A stretch of 64,000 nucleotides of DNA from Calendula officinalis (taxonomy: Eukaryota > Streptophyta > Magnoliopsida > Asterales > Asteraceae): positions 12,277,501-12,341,500 of the forward strand of contig OY970822.1 of the NCBI GenBank assembly GCA_963853835.1. The letters are read 5' to 3'. Below are positions 46,978 to 61,900 of the stretch, piece by piece. Each line of letters starts with the position of its first letter. The stretch's first letter is position 1. A program made the position numbers and the translations under genes. The notes below the pieces were generated by a model. That model was given only the letters and a program-made list of their open reading frames with translations, made no database searches and was not told the DNA's origin.

Positions 46978-49900
46978 TCATTTCCCAGCTTCAATTGCAG
47001 CATACACAAAATCCTCACACTTGCCCGATGGACCGGACATGACATCAGCAAGAACACCAATGACATCAAAGGCCTCTTGCAAATCAGTAGCAGAGATCAT
47101 ATCATCTAACCATGATAACATCTCTTTCGAAAACCCAACCATATCTTTCACATTCAATAGTTTCTCCTTCATCACCAACTCCCAAACTTCCAAGTTTTTG
47201 TCCTTTTCCCCTGTTTGACCAACAACACCTTTCTTTTGCACCTTCAAGTAACATTGCAATTGCTCGATTAAACCCGTGTAAACCAGCATTGGTTGGATTA
47301 TGGTTAACAATTCCTCTGGTTTTGTAACGGGAGTAGAAGATGATGATGATGATGATGACCTGGCATGTGTGCGTTGCATGTATGCATGGTATATACCTCG
47401 TTGCAAGAAAGCAGTACGATGTTGCAGCCATGATTCATAAGATTCTGATAAGAGGGAACTCACCATCATGAACTGAACTGTTTCCTCAGTTCCTACATTT
47501 GCAGTTGGAGATTTAGAATCTGGTGATGACGATGATGATGAAGAAAGATATGTTGCAACAGATTTAGCTAAAGTATGTCGTTGAGATGCATCGTGATCAA
47601 CAAAATAACGAGCCATTTGAATCATAAACGGGAGAAATTTTGCATTGCTTTCTTTTCCTCCACCTCTACTATCGTTACTAAACGATGCACCAGTCGCAAA
47701 TCGTGCAAGCATCTGCAACATTAATTGTATCAAACATTTAGAAAACAAGACATAAACAGAGTAAAGAATAAAAGGGTTAATTACATTCCAATCCTTCTTT
47801 AACTTCGGTTAAATTAGTGTTTAACGCCTAATATTTTGTTGAATTGGTGTTTTAACCCTTATGTTGACTTGTTACCTATTTCCGGTTAAACCAACATTTT
47901 GTGTTTAAGTGAACCTTTTCTTATAACTAAGTATGGATTAATCCTAACACTTCCACTTATTTTAACAGTTTAACCTTCAAACTATCCAAAAAATTTCATA
48001 TATTTTAACTTATTAGCACTATTATTAATATAGTTACTTAATATTTTCATTAAAACAGGCATAAATTTTATATAAAAGTTAAGGGTCTAAATCATTGTGC
48101 AAAACAAAGTTTAAGGTTAAAATGATTTTTGTATGAATTAACTTGTAATTAACCTGTGGTAAGAAGGGCACAATGGTTTTTCTAAAAAGTTGGCCAAAAT
48201 TAAGGGGCTAAAACACGCGAAAAAGTAATTTTAAGGGTTAAATTTTAAAACACTAAATTTATGAAAATTTGAGGATTTTAACATAACTAGCCCAAAATAA
48301 ATACAAAATACAAAAAAGGAAAAAGGATTGCTTACAAGGACTATATCGTAAGTCAACAAACGTAGTCGACTTCCATCAGCACGACCAAGGGCATTAAGGT
48401 AATCCCAATACTGATCAACATACCGCGTATACTGAGGCAATGCAACTGCAGGCCCTCTAATCGGGTACAGATTATTACAAAGTGTTTCATTATTCCTAAG
48501 GGCAGCCCCATCCCATTCTTTCTTTGGATTCTTTAAAGCAGCATCTGCCCTTTTGGCCTCTTGGTGACATTGATAATGTATGATGTTAAAATGACTGACT
48601 GTCGTGTAAACACAGTCTCCACGAGTGCTTCCAGAAGTCCCTACACCCAGATTTACCCGCTTACTAAACGTGTAAACACCCAGTAAATCGGTTGGTCTTA
48701 AACCGTATCCTTCACGGCATACCATGCATGCTAAACCTTCTTCTTCTTCTTCCATTTCTTCTAATCCTTCAAGAGTCGGTTGAGAAACAACCAGTTTCCC
48801 ACCTTCCTGACGAATTCCAAGATCCTGTTCAAAATAAAAATAAAAATAAATTAAAACAATTTCATTTTATTTTATATTATATAAGTGAGAAGCGAGAAGA
48901 ATGCTTTATTTTGTAAAGGAAATTACATGGAGTAATTCGTTTCTTTTCATTAGAGCTCGGCGTTTCATTTCATCCCGTGTGGCGTGACGTAAGCCGTTAA
49001 CTTTTTCCGCAAGAAACCCGTCACCTTTTCCTTCTTTATCTGAAAGTGTGTCTAACAAATTTTCAGCTCTTGCTCCAATATCGTTTTCACCAGAAACACC
49101 TTCTAATGCGTGTAATAAAGGTAATATTCCACCTTCATCTACACACTGTTGTGTTGCCAGGTGTCCCATTGATAGCCCTCTAAGCATGGATAATATAAGA
49201 GGAACAGAAGGAAGTTTTAAGCCCGAATTCCATTCGGGTCGAGATTTAAAACCAGCATCACCCGTAAACGCAAAACTTTCTTTCAAATGACGAACCGCAA
49301 CTTGAGTGATTTGGGTTTCTAATATCATATCTTTTAACCTCTCACCGCAATAACTTGTTTTCATAGATTCTGAAACCCTAACGAAATTTTCAACCGCAAA
49401 TCGTTGTTTCGATGCTTGTAAATCGTCCTTTGGGTTTTCCTCGTGTTGCTTCTGAAGCTGGTCAAAGTCAACCCAGTTCTTTAAGTAGGGGTCAAAGTGT
49501 TGAATGAGTGCTTCCATTGCTGCAGGCTCACCGTAAGTCAAGTAAGGTAAGATTCTGGCAACCATTTCGGTGTTCCTCTGTTGTTTGTTTGACTTTTTTT
49601 GACCTAATGGGTGAGATAATCTTTCTAGAAACATGAGGACTATTTTTTTGGCTTGTTCTCCTGCACCAGCTTCTTCATTGGAGACAGTTAGAGCGTTCTG
49701 TGTGATGTTGAGATTATCACTCTCGTTAGCTTCCATTGTCAAACTTTCAACAATTAGAAGAATTCCTTCAGCTGGCTCGATTGCATCAACAGAAAATGCA
49801 CGTCTTGCAATTTCTAGAAGTAAACTTAGGGCTCCAACCCTCAATAAGGCTCTCCTGTTTTCCCTAATTTTGCAGCAGTGCATTATCAGATTCAAAACAG

Positions 49901-52900
49901 CCACCAGTTGCTCCTGGTTTGACTTCAAATCCTCCCGCAAACGCTGCACATATTACAAAATAAAATTTAATTAAAAACAAAATCATTATTAAGTCACCGT
50001 TGATGAGTTGTCAATCAATCATTTTAATCCATTTAACAATTGATGATGTTATCTTCCTATTAATATTCTATCCCAGTTTTAATACAAAAACTTATGTTGA
50101 TAATCTTAAAACAATATTGTACTTGATAAATATTTTCCAAATGAAACTAAGATTGATTTTTTAAAAATTTACACAAAAATGACATGTTATGTGGTGATTA
50201 ATAAAAGATCCTTAATTACCACTACTTCTTCTTTGGGCATCATTTTCAGTATTTTAATGTATCTACTGAATGTGATAATTATTATTTATAAAAAATTATA
50301 TGACTAAAAAATTCATTTTTACAAATAACGCACCTGAACGATTTCCAAGAGAATTTCCAGCCCACCAGACTCCCGAACAGCACCTGCAATTGCAAACTCA
50401 ACCTCAGGATCTTGGGATTCTTCTCTGTCTTCATCTAATTCTTTGATCATGGGCTCGGTAGCTTCACCATCCAAGCCCTATTATAAATGTACACATAATG
50501 AGTACTGGTGAAAAAAAAAAGAATAGATTATATTTAAAAAAGGGAGTAGAGAAACCTGAAGCCTGTAGGTTACAGTCATAGGTGGGAAATCTTTTGCTGA
50601 CGTGGAAGAGAGTAATGTAGCAGCAGCAACCGAATTTGTTGATTGACTAGTTGACTTTTTCCAAACTTGCTCATAAACTTGGGCAATACTCAAATCAAGA
50701 GATATTATATTTCCAGCAACTAGCAATTCCATACCATAATCATCCTCAATAAGACCCAAAAGATCCAACTGGTTACAAATTTTGTTTTTAACATCACGCA
50801 TTAATGGACCGATTTCACTACTGGAGTAGGGATTTTTCGTCATTGAACCTCGAATGAATTCTTCTTGGGTATGAGCCTTGTTTAGAATCAAATTATATAC
50901 AGCTTCGGGTTTTGAAGGGCAGATTAGGTTACAAAGTTGCTCCAAAATGAACTGCAATAGATATAGGTTATAGATATAGATTTTAATATTATTAGATATT
51001 AAAGGGGAAAAGTACTCAATACATACCAAATTAGAGCGTCCTCTTTTATCCTCCCCATGAGTCTGCAGACCACGAATGCAAGCCTGAATAAAATGCTTTT
51101 TATTTTCATCGCTTTCCAACAAAAGACTATCCAAAAGATCCTTCAAAAGTCGACTGCAGTCACTTATTAATTTCGTTTTTTGTACTATTAATCCTCTAAT
51201 AACAATAAGGGATTCAAGGACTTCAGATAGCAATTGTTCTCTCATAAACCTGCCATCCAGACAACATTAATATAAATAAATAAATAAAAGCTTCATATTT
51301 ATTAAAAAAAATAGGAAAATGCTAATGACAGCCAGGGCTGTCATTAAGAAGGCAAAATACACAAAAGACAACCCCCCTGAATTTTAGGAATATTACTTTT
51401 TTAATCAATGTACAAGCTTTTTATGCATATTAGTGACAGCCCTAAGGGCTGTCATTAGCAAAACCCAAAAAAAATATATTAATTAAAAAGCATACCTGGA
51501 TCTGATATTTGGGACTTCCAAAAACTTTCCTAAAAGTTCAATAAGCTTGTGAAGTATAAATCCCTGTGAGATATCAATACGCAAGCTTCTTTCCAAAGAT
51601 TCAACATTACTTACTTCTCGAGTAATCAACTTACAAATTGTGGTCAAACAACCTCGTACAGTCAAAAACAGACGAGCATCTTCTGTCTCAATCATCTTAA
51701 AAAGCAACTCAAAATACTCAGCAGCATTTTCACCAGCAGAAAGAGTAGCAGGCAACAAAGACATGAGTAAATTCAATAACCGAAACCGCCTTGGTAAATT
51801 TTGTGCACAAAGTAAACTGATCAACATACACATTTCAGATCTTATAGATTGAGAACAAGCACTAAGAACGAGTTCTGTAACCCATGAACCCAGTTCAAAA
51901 GATGCTATTTCACTTTTATTTGTTTTATTAGCACGACGTTTCCATCTAAGAGCATATTTCAATGCAAGAAATTCCTGTTTTTGAGAACGTGATCTTTGTA
52001 TTTGTACAGGTTTAGTTGTTTGTGATAACTTATGTCGTCTAACAAAGTCAATATAAGTAGCACCTTTTTCCCATTCAGAATAGCTTAGTAACTGAATATC
52101 ATGTGTTTTTTGAGAACCATCGAAGTTTTTCTCTGTTGATTTAGACGTGTTTTCGTCTTTTTGTGAAGGAAGTGGGCCCGGTTTCACTCCTGCTTGCTCT
52201 TTGTCTGATGAATCAGGTTTTGGTGGAGTGCATGCTTGTGATATAATCCTTAAACAAGGAAGAATGACATGTTCAGAAATTGAGGGGTGTTTGGCACCGA
52301 GTTTTATTGAAGAGAATAATAACTGGAAAACAACACGTAATCTTGATTCCCAGAATTCGTCAGCTAAAGAACAAACTTCTGAAAGCAGTAACAATTCTTC
52401 ACGTGTAACAAGAGCAATATCCATTGATCGATGATGTTCGAGACAATACATTACTTTTTTCTGTATGAGAGTATTTAATTCAGAAACTGCATTTTTGTCA
52501 CCTTCAGAAAATGCACATAATGCTGCTCTAGCTTGTACACGAGCTGTTTTAGGGCCTTGATGAATATTATTCTCAAATAATTCCGATAAAATTCCGGCAT
52601 TCACAAGCTGTTTTTTAGAACTGGAGTGTTTTGACAACACTTGTAGCGTTTCAAGACACTGTGTTACAAAAACAGTTGCACAACCGTAACAACTGTTTGG
52701 TGATCTGGAAACAACTAATCTGGAAGAAGCAACAGATTCATCAGAATGTTTTTGATGCAGATAATTCATTAAAACTCGTCTCAGTCCTTGAAGTGTTTGC
52801 ACACTTTTACTGACTGAATCAAAAGCAGCTTTACATTTTTCACCATAAAGAACACCAAGTAGTGCAATTTTACGGTTTATCTTACACGAAGGACCAGGTA

Positions 52901-55900
52901 AAGATACCATCATTTGCTGAACAGAATCTTTCTGTTGTGAATCCATATCATTCTCACCAATACTTGATACAATCTTCAACAAAGGCTTTTTAAACCCTAA
53001 AAGCTGTTGATACCTCCTATGAGCATTTTCAGATTCAGATTCAATAGCAGCTAAACCTCTTTTCATATCATCATCATTCTCCATGTTATCAAATGTAAAA
53101 CTCGGTTTTGCCATGAAGTTGAATTCAAAACGACCGTATTTACTATAACCACACTCGTTACATAAAAACGAATCCAGATTCTCATAATTTATGTTTCTGC
53201 ATTGTCTGCACTGGTAAGCGTTTTCATGACAGTTGCTGCAAATACCATGTCTGTCAGTTACAGGACGACTGCATCTCGGGCACTGTAACGGTTCAAGAGA
53301 TAAAGCCTGGAGATTTTCATAAAATGAATCGAGTTCAATCATGAAGTTGCATGCAGTAATCGGAATAGGGAAATCCACTTTTAATTCGGTTTGATTGAAT
53401 GCCAGGTGGCATATTTTTGCACGTTTCCATAACGACCAATTGTTTTTCAATTCCGCCAGGTCAGACACAGGTCTGTTATTGTAATAAAGGTTCAAAACCT
53501 TAACCGATTTGGATTTTCTTGCATCATGAACATTCATTGTTACACTTTGAATTGTGTAACTCCCTGTACACTTGACTATAATTCGGTTATCAGTGAATTT
53601 TGTTTCTGATTTTAAACTTTCTAATTTCGTTCGACTGTAAGGAAGTTCAGGACAGCTGCATGCAACACATGGCTCACTTTCAAGATAATAACCGTCAAAT
53701 TCAACCAACCCACTTAACGTGTTGTAAATACGTGAGTTTGGATGGTTAGCCAAAAGCTCGTTTTGTGAGTGAAGTGTGTCAAAGATGCATTTGATGACAT
53801 CAGCAGTTAAGCATCGGTCAACTATCTCGTTACTTTGTTGCTTTTGATTATTATCAGGTGATTTACCTAACAAACACGTGACGAGTTCTGTATACTCCAT
53901 AATATTCTGACCGTACATCGGTAAATATTTTATTTTCTCCAAAAGAATTGTTAACATTGTTTCCTTAAATGTTTGTTTTCCATGATGCCAAGCTCCATAA
54001 AGTACACATTTGGCTTCTACACGAACAGAACTCGAATTCCACTCGAGTAAGAAACAATCAACAAATTGTCTTAAAACATCATACGATTTATCAGCAAAAA
54101 TCTCCACCATTGGTTCCATATCCATGTAGGATTTATCCAAACCAGATTCTTTTTCCGATCCATCATCTGTTTTCTTTTTCTTTTTTGAATCAAAAGATTG
54201 TGTTACCGATTTGCTGGAACTCGTACCAGTAACAGTATTATTATTATCACTCCCATCAATTTTCTGTAGAGATGAACTAATATCTTTCCCGTTATAAAAA
54301 GACAAATTTAAAAGTTTAAGAGCTTGAAAAACACATTCTTCTGGAAAATAGAACACGCCGTTAACAAGAAACCGTAAAACATCACCGTGTCTTAAACAAT
54401 ATTTCTGCCAGTTTCTTGGGCGTGAAGATGCCACCTCAGCCATATTAGATAAACATTTCACTATTTTAACACTTCTTTCATAAGATAAAGTAGTCTGAAA
54501 TCCACCTGATTTATTTATGTGTTTATATAACTTTTTAACTTCACTTGAAAACTGCCAGGTGTCTCTAATGCTGTAATAATGTGTTTTACTACCACACATA
54601 TGCAAGAAAAGCCTCCGTGCATATCGTCTCACAAAAGTCGTATTCACATTATTAATATAACTGCATAAAACATCTTGATATCCATCAAGTTTCAGATCTT
54701 TCCCAGATGGAATTTTGAAAAACTTCTCCTTTTCAACAGTTTTATCGTGTTTTTCAGGGCGAACCAGACTGTAAACTAGTCTGAAAGTGTTCTCCAGCAA
54801 TAATCTATGGTAATCTGCAAACATATCTGACCGATGAGATTTTGCATACGAGTCGGAGAAAAATGGAGAGAAATTGCCAGCTGGTATTTCTCTTCTGACA
54901 GTTAAAAGGGCCCCACATCCTGATCCAGAGTTAGCACCGTGTGAAGAATCAAAACCAACAGATGGAGATTTAAATATTGGCATCAATTGTTGTAATATAT
55001 CCATAAGGTAGTTGATGAATTCTTGTTGCCTTAAAGATCCACAAGCTCGAAGTAATTGAGAATGGAAACTGTTCTTATCTTGATCATCAACAGTAGGAGG
55101 AGTAACAGAAGATGAAATCTGGGAAATGTTTTTTTCATGTGAATCTGTTGACCCGTTTGGTTTAGGTACCGAGCCGTCACTACCAGGTTGGTGCCAGTTT
55201 CTCAACATCAATGTGAAAAATGTGAAGACCAGAATAGTAACTTCCCCGAAAGAAGAACGTGATTTGGCTGCAAACGGTTTGTTGATTGAAATTTCATCTA
55301 AAAACCATTTTATCAATTTCTCAAGATCTAAACTTTCAGGGCTTGAGCTATCAACAAACGGGCCACCAACTGCAGAAGATAGTCTGTAAAAGAGTTGCAT
55401 AACTGGGATAGCCCGAACACCAGAAGTAGTCTCCATCCATCCTTTTAGAAGTTTAAGAAACTCCGAAAGAATTAAAGAATTTATCGCCCGTTTTGATGCA
55501 GAAATTGTAACAGAATCAGTAACCGAAGATGGAAACTCTCCAGATTCATTGGTTTCCAGCACATGAATTGCAGGAGCAGAAGTTGGCATGCTGACATCAG
55601 CATCAGCTGCAACTGGAAGCAAACATGGATCGGTTAAATCATCGTTTGAAAACTGCATTTCGTTTCCCTCTGCACCGTATGAATCAACTTCAATTGGGAT
55701 TGCTGACATCAGATGGTCCCGTGAATGAGGTGGCGGGAGCCGGTCAGCATCAAGCATTTCATAACAAGCTTCACATAAATCAAAATCAGGGCAGACTGTA
55801 CAATGCCATCTTCTTCTAAGTATAGGTACAGTTGAGCAACCGTCACAACAGTATTGAACAGATGAAGTGATGGAATCTTCTTCAACCATAATCCGAGCAT

Positions 55901-58900
55901 TTCCAGCTGTCGGATTCGCCACATCAGCACGTGCAGGAACAGAGGTTGTACTGTCTGCTGAATCATCTGTACCTAGCATAGTTTGCTTCGGAAATGGAAC
56001 CTGAAGTAGGCGTGAAGATATCGCCAAGCTGTCGAGAAAAAAGTTTTAAAAAATAGGTAATTTAATATTTTAACACACGAGTTTTTTTTAAAATAGATAA
56101 GATAATCAATCACCTGCTAGAAGTCTGAACAGCTTCATTTTGAGAAAACAGAAGTTTCTTAAAAAGAGTGACAGCTGGCGCAATGGTATCACCACCTGCA
56201 TCTTTTTCATGTGAAACCAAACACTCAGCATAAGAGTAAATCAGGTCCACAGATGCTATAACAATGTTGTTCATGGTCTGTGTTTCAGGCTGCTCGATGT
56301 CCAGAATTCCCCATAAAACCTGCATAAGCCCATCAACCACCTCGGGACCTACCAAAGAAAAGATTAAAAATAGAATCTTTTAAAAAATTCAAATAAAAAA
56401 AACTATACCATGTGTTTCAAGAAATGTAGCCAAATTAGATCGACGATTAAGTGCAATCTTGGAAACAGCATGCATCTGAGCTGTAAATTCTTCAATAATC
56501 CACCCTGATGTAGTTCCACCAATTCCCAATCTTGATAACAACGTTGAAGTTGATTTAACCACCCCTAAAAGCCTCATGGTATCCTTAACCTAAAAATAGA
56601 AATTATAATTAGCACAAAAATACATATATTGAAGTACAAAAGCAACTATTGCAGTAAAGAGGGACTTTATATTAACCTGATAATAAATTTCTTTTTTGGG
56701 AAACATGGCTTGAAGAACACGACAAGCACCAGCCTGCAACAACGGTTCTCTATCACTTTCATTTATCGTTTCCAACAACTGTTTGCATTTTAATTCGTTG
56801 AGCTCGATTTTAACTTCTTCATTTGAGTTTTTACACAAAGTGTAGAATCTTGATAACAGATTGAGTCCATCTGCAACAACTTGTTCCTCGATAGGTGCAG
56901 TTTGACTAGTCAAACGTTTCTTACCCGAGCCTGAAACCCAGGAATGATTCCCAAGAACACGAGCCTCCATATCCAGTACTGCATCCATTTTCTCCTTCCA
57001 ACCGAATTCATCTTTTGCTCTACCATAAATTTCTAAAGTGTCTATTCTGGGTAGATTTGATCTGTTGAAAGTGGGTCCTACTGATATTGTGATTTCTTCA
57101 TCAGCTAGAAGTGATTCTGCAACTGTAAATGGAACGTCGTACCATGATCTCATTCCTTCATCGAGTTTTATAACTCTTTGGAAAATGGTTATATCTGATG
57201 GTATATGATTTGCTGATGTGTTCCCCACATGGACACGAAATCCAACCATTACTATGTCAGGATTTGAATTGGAAACAGTTACCTGAAAGAAAAAAAAAAC
57301 TTTATCATCGTATTTAATTAAATAAGTCTATAATTTTTTAATTTAATTGTTACAACTATCAATAGCAAATTTGCTATTTTAACCTTATAAATTCATAAAA
57401 TTAATTAAAAAAAACAACAATATACCTTAAATCCTGCAGGTGTAGGACTCTCAAGATATCCATCTTCAGAAGCCAAACTCTGTTTTGCACCTTCAGAATC
57501 CCCATTTCTGATAGCATCACCGCTTAATTTCACATCACCCGTTATACAAACCGTTTTCTCAAAGAAATCAAGTGGGAATTCTGGTTTCAAACTAGCATAA
57601 GCTTTACTATTAAGTATATCAGATCCCAATTTCTTAACTACTTTTTCAGGGATCACATTTGCACCAGCTTCAACACCAACAGGTACATGTGTATATATCT
57701 GAAGACTACCATCATCATGCAAAACAAGACAGTGAATTTTATCCTTTGATAACGGTTTATAAGCCGTTATTCCCACCAAAACTGAAGTTGAATACACACC
57801 GTTTCGCATGTTTTGTGCAAGTACTTGATGCTCTGTAACTGAAACAGTTAAAGCAGCATTCGATTTCACACTTGAGAAACAAACAAACAACCCACTGCCA
57901 GCTAGCAGTTCTTTAAAACGATGTAATCCAGCTGGACGTTTTTTGCCATCTTGTTCATCTTCATAAACAGCAGATACTTGAGATAAAGATAATGCACCAT
58001 GGTTAAGCCTGCCTACTAAAGTTGTTCCATCTTGATATGATACAAATAACAGCTTGTAAGTTGAAGAGAAATACAAGGATAAACCCTTTGCATTGTTTGG
58101 TGTTTCCACAATATCTTTCAACATTTTTGCACCCGAATTTCCGTCATTCGACAATTCTAACCGAAACAAACAGCCAGATTCAGAAATAACAAGAAGAAAA
58201 ACTTTCCCTTGTGAAACAACTGCAAGTGTTGCATCTATGATTGTGTTATCCTGTAATGTAATATAATGAATAGGACTTATACTATCTTGTGACAAATCAT
58301 ATATTTTAACGAATTTGTTTGTAACCACCATAAGTTGCACTTGGGAACCAGGAACCCATTCTATACGTCTTATATAAGCACCTTGTAATGCTAACTCTAT
58401 AGCCAAACGGTCTGTAACCTCACCACGATGACTTACAGTCAGAACCTGACAATCTTCATACCCTGCAACTGCAAGATAATTCTCAACCATTGGATTGAAA
58501 GCAAGATGAACGATCTCGAAACGAACAACGTTTTTCGATAACGGTTTTACATTAGCTTTATCTGCAGTAACAGGTGCGATTGTGGCTTGACCAATTAGTT
58601 GACCAACATCAAATATAGCTACTTTATCACCTTCTCCAACTGCAAGTCGGCCTCGTGTACTGACACTAAGTAATGATTTCACAAGGGACCCACTTGCTAA
58701 ATGGGATTTAAGCTCTTTAGCATTTGAATAATCTGCTTTTATTTTCAAATCCAATGAACCACTTTTATATGCTTTCTTCAACTGTAAAAGATCAGATTTG
58801 TAACTCAAAACTTTATCTTCGCCGATTGAAATATTCTTATCTTTTGAAAGATTAGAATCTCTTCGGTTAGTTATAGATGGTAACAACGAAGAACAAAGTT

Positions 58901-61900
58901 CAAGCACACGATCTTCAACATCGAGTGATTTTATCAATTGTGGGATTATTTGTTGCATTTCACTTGAAAAAGATAATCTAACTGGATTATCCTTATCCAA
59001 ATCCAATGAGCATTCTTCATCAACATCTGACTCACTATCAACAACCTGATCACCTTCTTCTGTAAATGGTAAAAACGAATGAAGATTACCACTACCCGTA
59101 TTACGGGTGGGCCCACTGTTACTAGCAGTAAATTTCCTAGGTTTTAAACACTGGCAACTGCTACCTCGTACACCACCTGCTCCACAATCACAAAAAAACC
59201 GACTCGATCGGGAATAAACAACACGGTGTCCACGATGACAAACTTTTGCACAAACAGAACAACAGCCTTTTGAAACAGTTAAATCACATGTGTAACAGAA
59301 ATACCAATGTTGTTCCATGAAATTACTGCCACTTGATGTAAATGTACAAACTTTAGAAGCTAGGGCTTTTTCACTGTTGTTATCATCAAATTCCTCTTTA
59401 TCCACACTACCAACTTCGCCATCTGATGTACCATCGTCTTCGTCTTCATCTGCTGATGTGGCATCACAATCCATAGATGCGGGCCCACTTTCTTGGTTGG
59501 AAGAAAGAATCATTGCATCGTGATGTTTCCTTGAGACCACCGGTGTTATCCTAGAGCCACCCTTACGTGATGATTTCTCAACTGATTTTGCAGTTGTGTT
59601 CTTATTAGAGCTGAAATCACTCACCATCGATCCAAGAAAACCGAATAGAAATTTTAGGTTTTGAAGTAACCGTTCATCAGAAGACAGTTTCTTCATCAAA
59701 TTAACTGTTCTCTCCAAAAGTGATTTCATTGAATTTTCTCCATTTGCAAGCTGAACAACAAAATTCAAATACGATTTTGCTGTATTTACATCATACAACA
59801 TAAATGCATTATCAAGTGAGACTAACAAAGCTTCATAAATATGAGAATGTAATTCTTCAGATTGTTTTGATTCAGGAGACATTAGGGACAAAATAAATTT
59901 CATGGTTGATTCTTTTAACAGTGATGAACTTCCATTAACACATATCAACTCACTTGAAGCTTCATCTGTAAACCCTAATAGCCTCTTTTCCAGCCATTTG
60001 GAAAGACGAACCAGATTCATGTCAAGAAATTTCTTTTGCAATTTTGGTTTGAAATTAGGGCTTATTTCTCCGGATAATAAATCAACAAAGAAATTAAGCA
60101 CTTTCACATTAACAGATTCAGATCTGCAACTATCCAATGCATCAATAAGAACCAAAAGATCTCCAATCTGTTCAGAAACAGATCCATCAGACATAAAATT
60201 CTTTAACACAGATGCCTTTGAAGAATCTTTCATGATAACATCTATGATATCAATAGCTTTTGATACAACACATTCATTAACAGAATTATCAACGATTTCT
60301 CTACCATTAATATCACTCAAAAGCACAAACATATTCTTTAGTGTGAATAAACTTCTATAATCAAATTCCTCCAAATCATTATTCAAGCTTCCGTAAATTG
60401 CATCACACTGATTATGAAGACTGTTGAATATTTTATCGGTTTTGATCGACAAAATCGACTCGAGAATTTCGTGGCGTAATTCAGCTTCAATTGAGGTAAT
60501 TTCTTTTACATTTATGATTCTCAGAAATCCATTTATAACAGAAATGATTCCTTTAATGCTAAGAATGCAAGAAAGCAGACAACCACTAGGAACTTGATTA
60601 TTATACGGAAAACCGTGCATTATAAGTTCCACGAAAACCTTATTCCAAATTCCTGGTGCCATTTTATCAACAGCAGTATCCAATTTGGGTAGAAGTTCAC
60701 AAATGGAATCCAGCTGGCAACGGTTAAAACCGCATTTTTCAAAAAGTACATCTTGTAAGGATTTATCAAATCCAGTGTGTTTAAGAAGCAATAAAGGTGA
60801 AAACTTATTACCAGAGTTCTGAGTGTCACCAAAAGTAGAAAGTAATGTTTCTTGATAAACATTTCTGTACTTTTGTAATATTACCGAAAACGCCCTCAGC
60901 AAGATTGTAACTGTTTCTGCATTAAGCGAACTAATGACCAACTTTTCAGCAAGGGTAAGAAACTCAGCATCTCTAGATGTGTGCTCCAGTAATACGGGAC
61001 CCACTGAAGCAATTTCATTATTAATGCAATATTTCTGATTTCCAGCTTCAAATAAAGACATTACCAAAGATAACCATGATCCAGTCCTCAAAAAATTCCA
61101 ACCAATTTCTTCAGTTTTTTCACTTATTGGGATTGATTGCAACTGTTCTAGCACACGAACAACTAAATTTGAAAAATTATCATTATTAGCAACACCACAA
61201 CTGCCCAAAATCGAATGACCAAAATACAGAAGATGTTCTATGCTAGTAATATCAAGAAAAGAAGGAAGTAAATCTGAAGCTGTATGCATTGGGATATCCC
61301 AACAAAGCATAAAAACATATCTTTCCAGAACTAAATCCTCCATTGTTGATGCTCCTTTACCTTTCCAAAACCCTAAAATCCAAGAAAACGAAGAACATAC
61401 TTCAGCCCAATTTAGCCCTAAAGATTCAACTGCAATATCTTCTTTGCTTGCTGAAGTTGTAAAAGATGTGACATCAATCAGTTGATTCAAAAAACTGGTA
61501 CTAATTTCCCCTTCGATTGTAAAAATCCGCATAATATTCTCCATAAAATTCGATGCCCAAAATGTGCGGTTAGTTGTGTTTGGAACTGATTTAGTAACTG
61601 GTGCTTCTCGTAATTTGGATTTTAATTCTGAAAGTAAAGTTGGAGGACAAACATTTGGATAAAATATCATGTGACGAAGAATTAAAACCAAACGTGACAC
61701 TAACAACCCCCAACATGACAATTGTGTGCTGTTAAAACCGTTAGAAAGATTTTCAACTGTTTTAATGGATGAAAGAATGAAGTTTGCTTGTGTTGATTTT
61801 TCTTCTTCAGATGATAAATGGAATGACATCAGCAAAATCTCAATATGAAAAACAGAAGGAAGAGTATCAATAAGTTCTTTGAGATTACAGCTGTTTTTAC

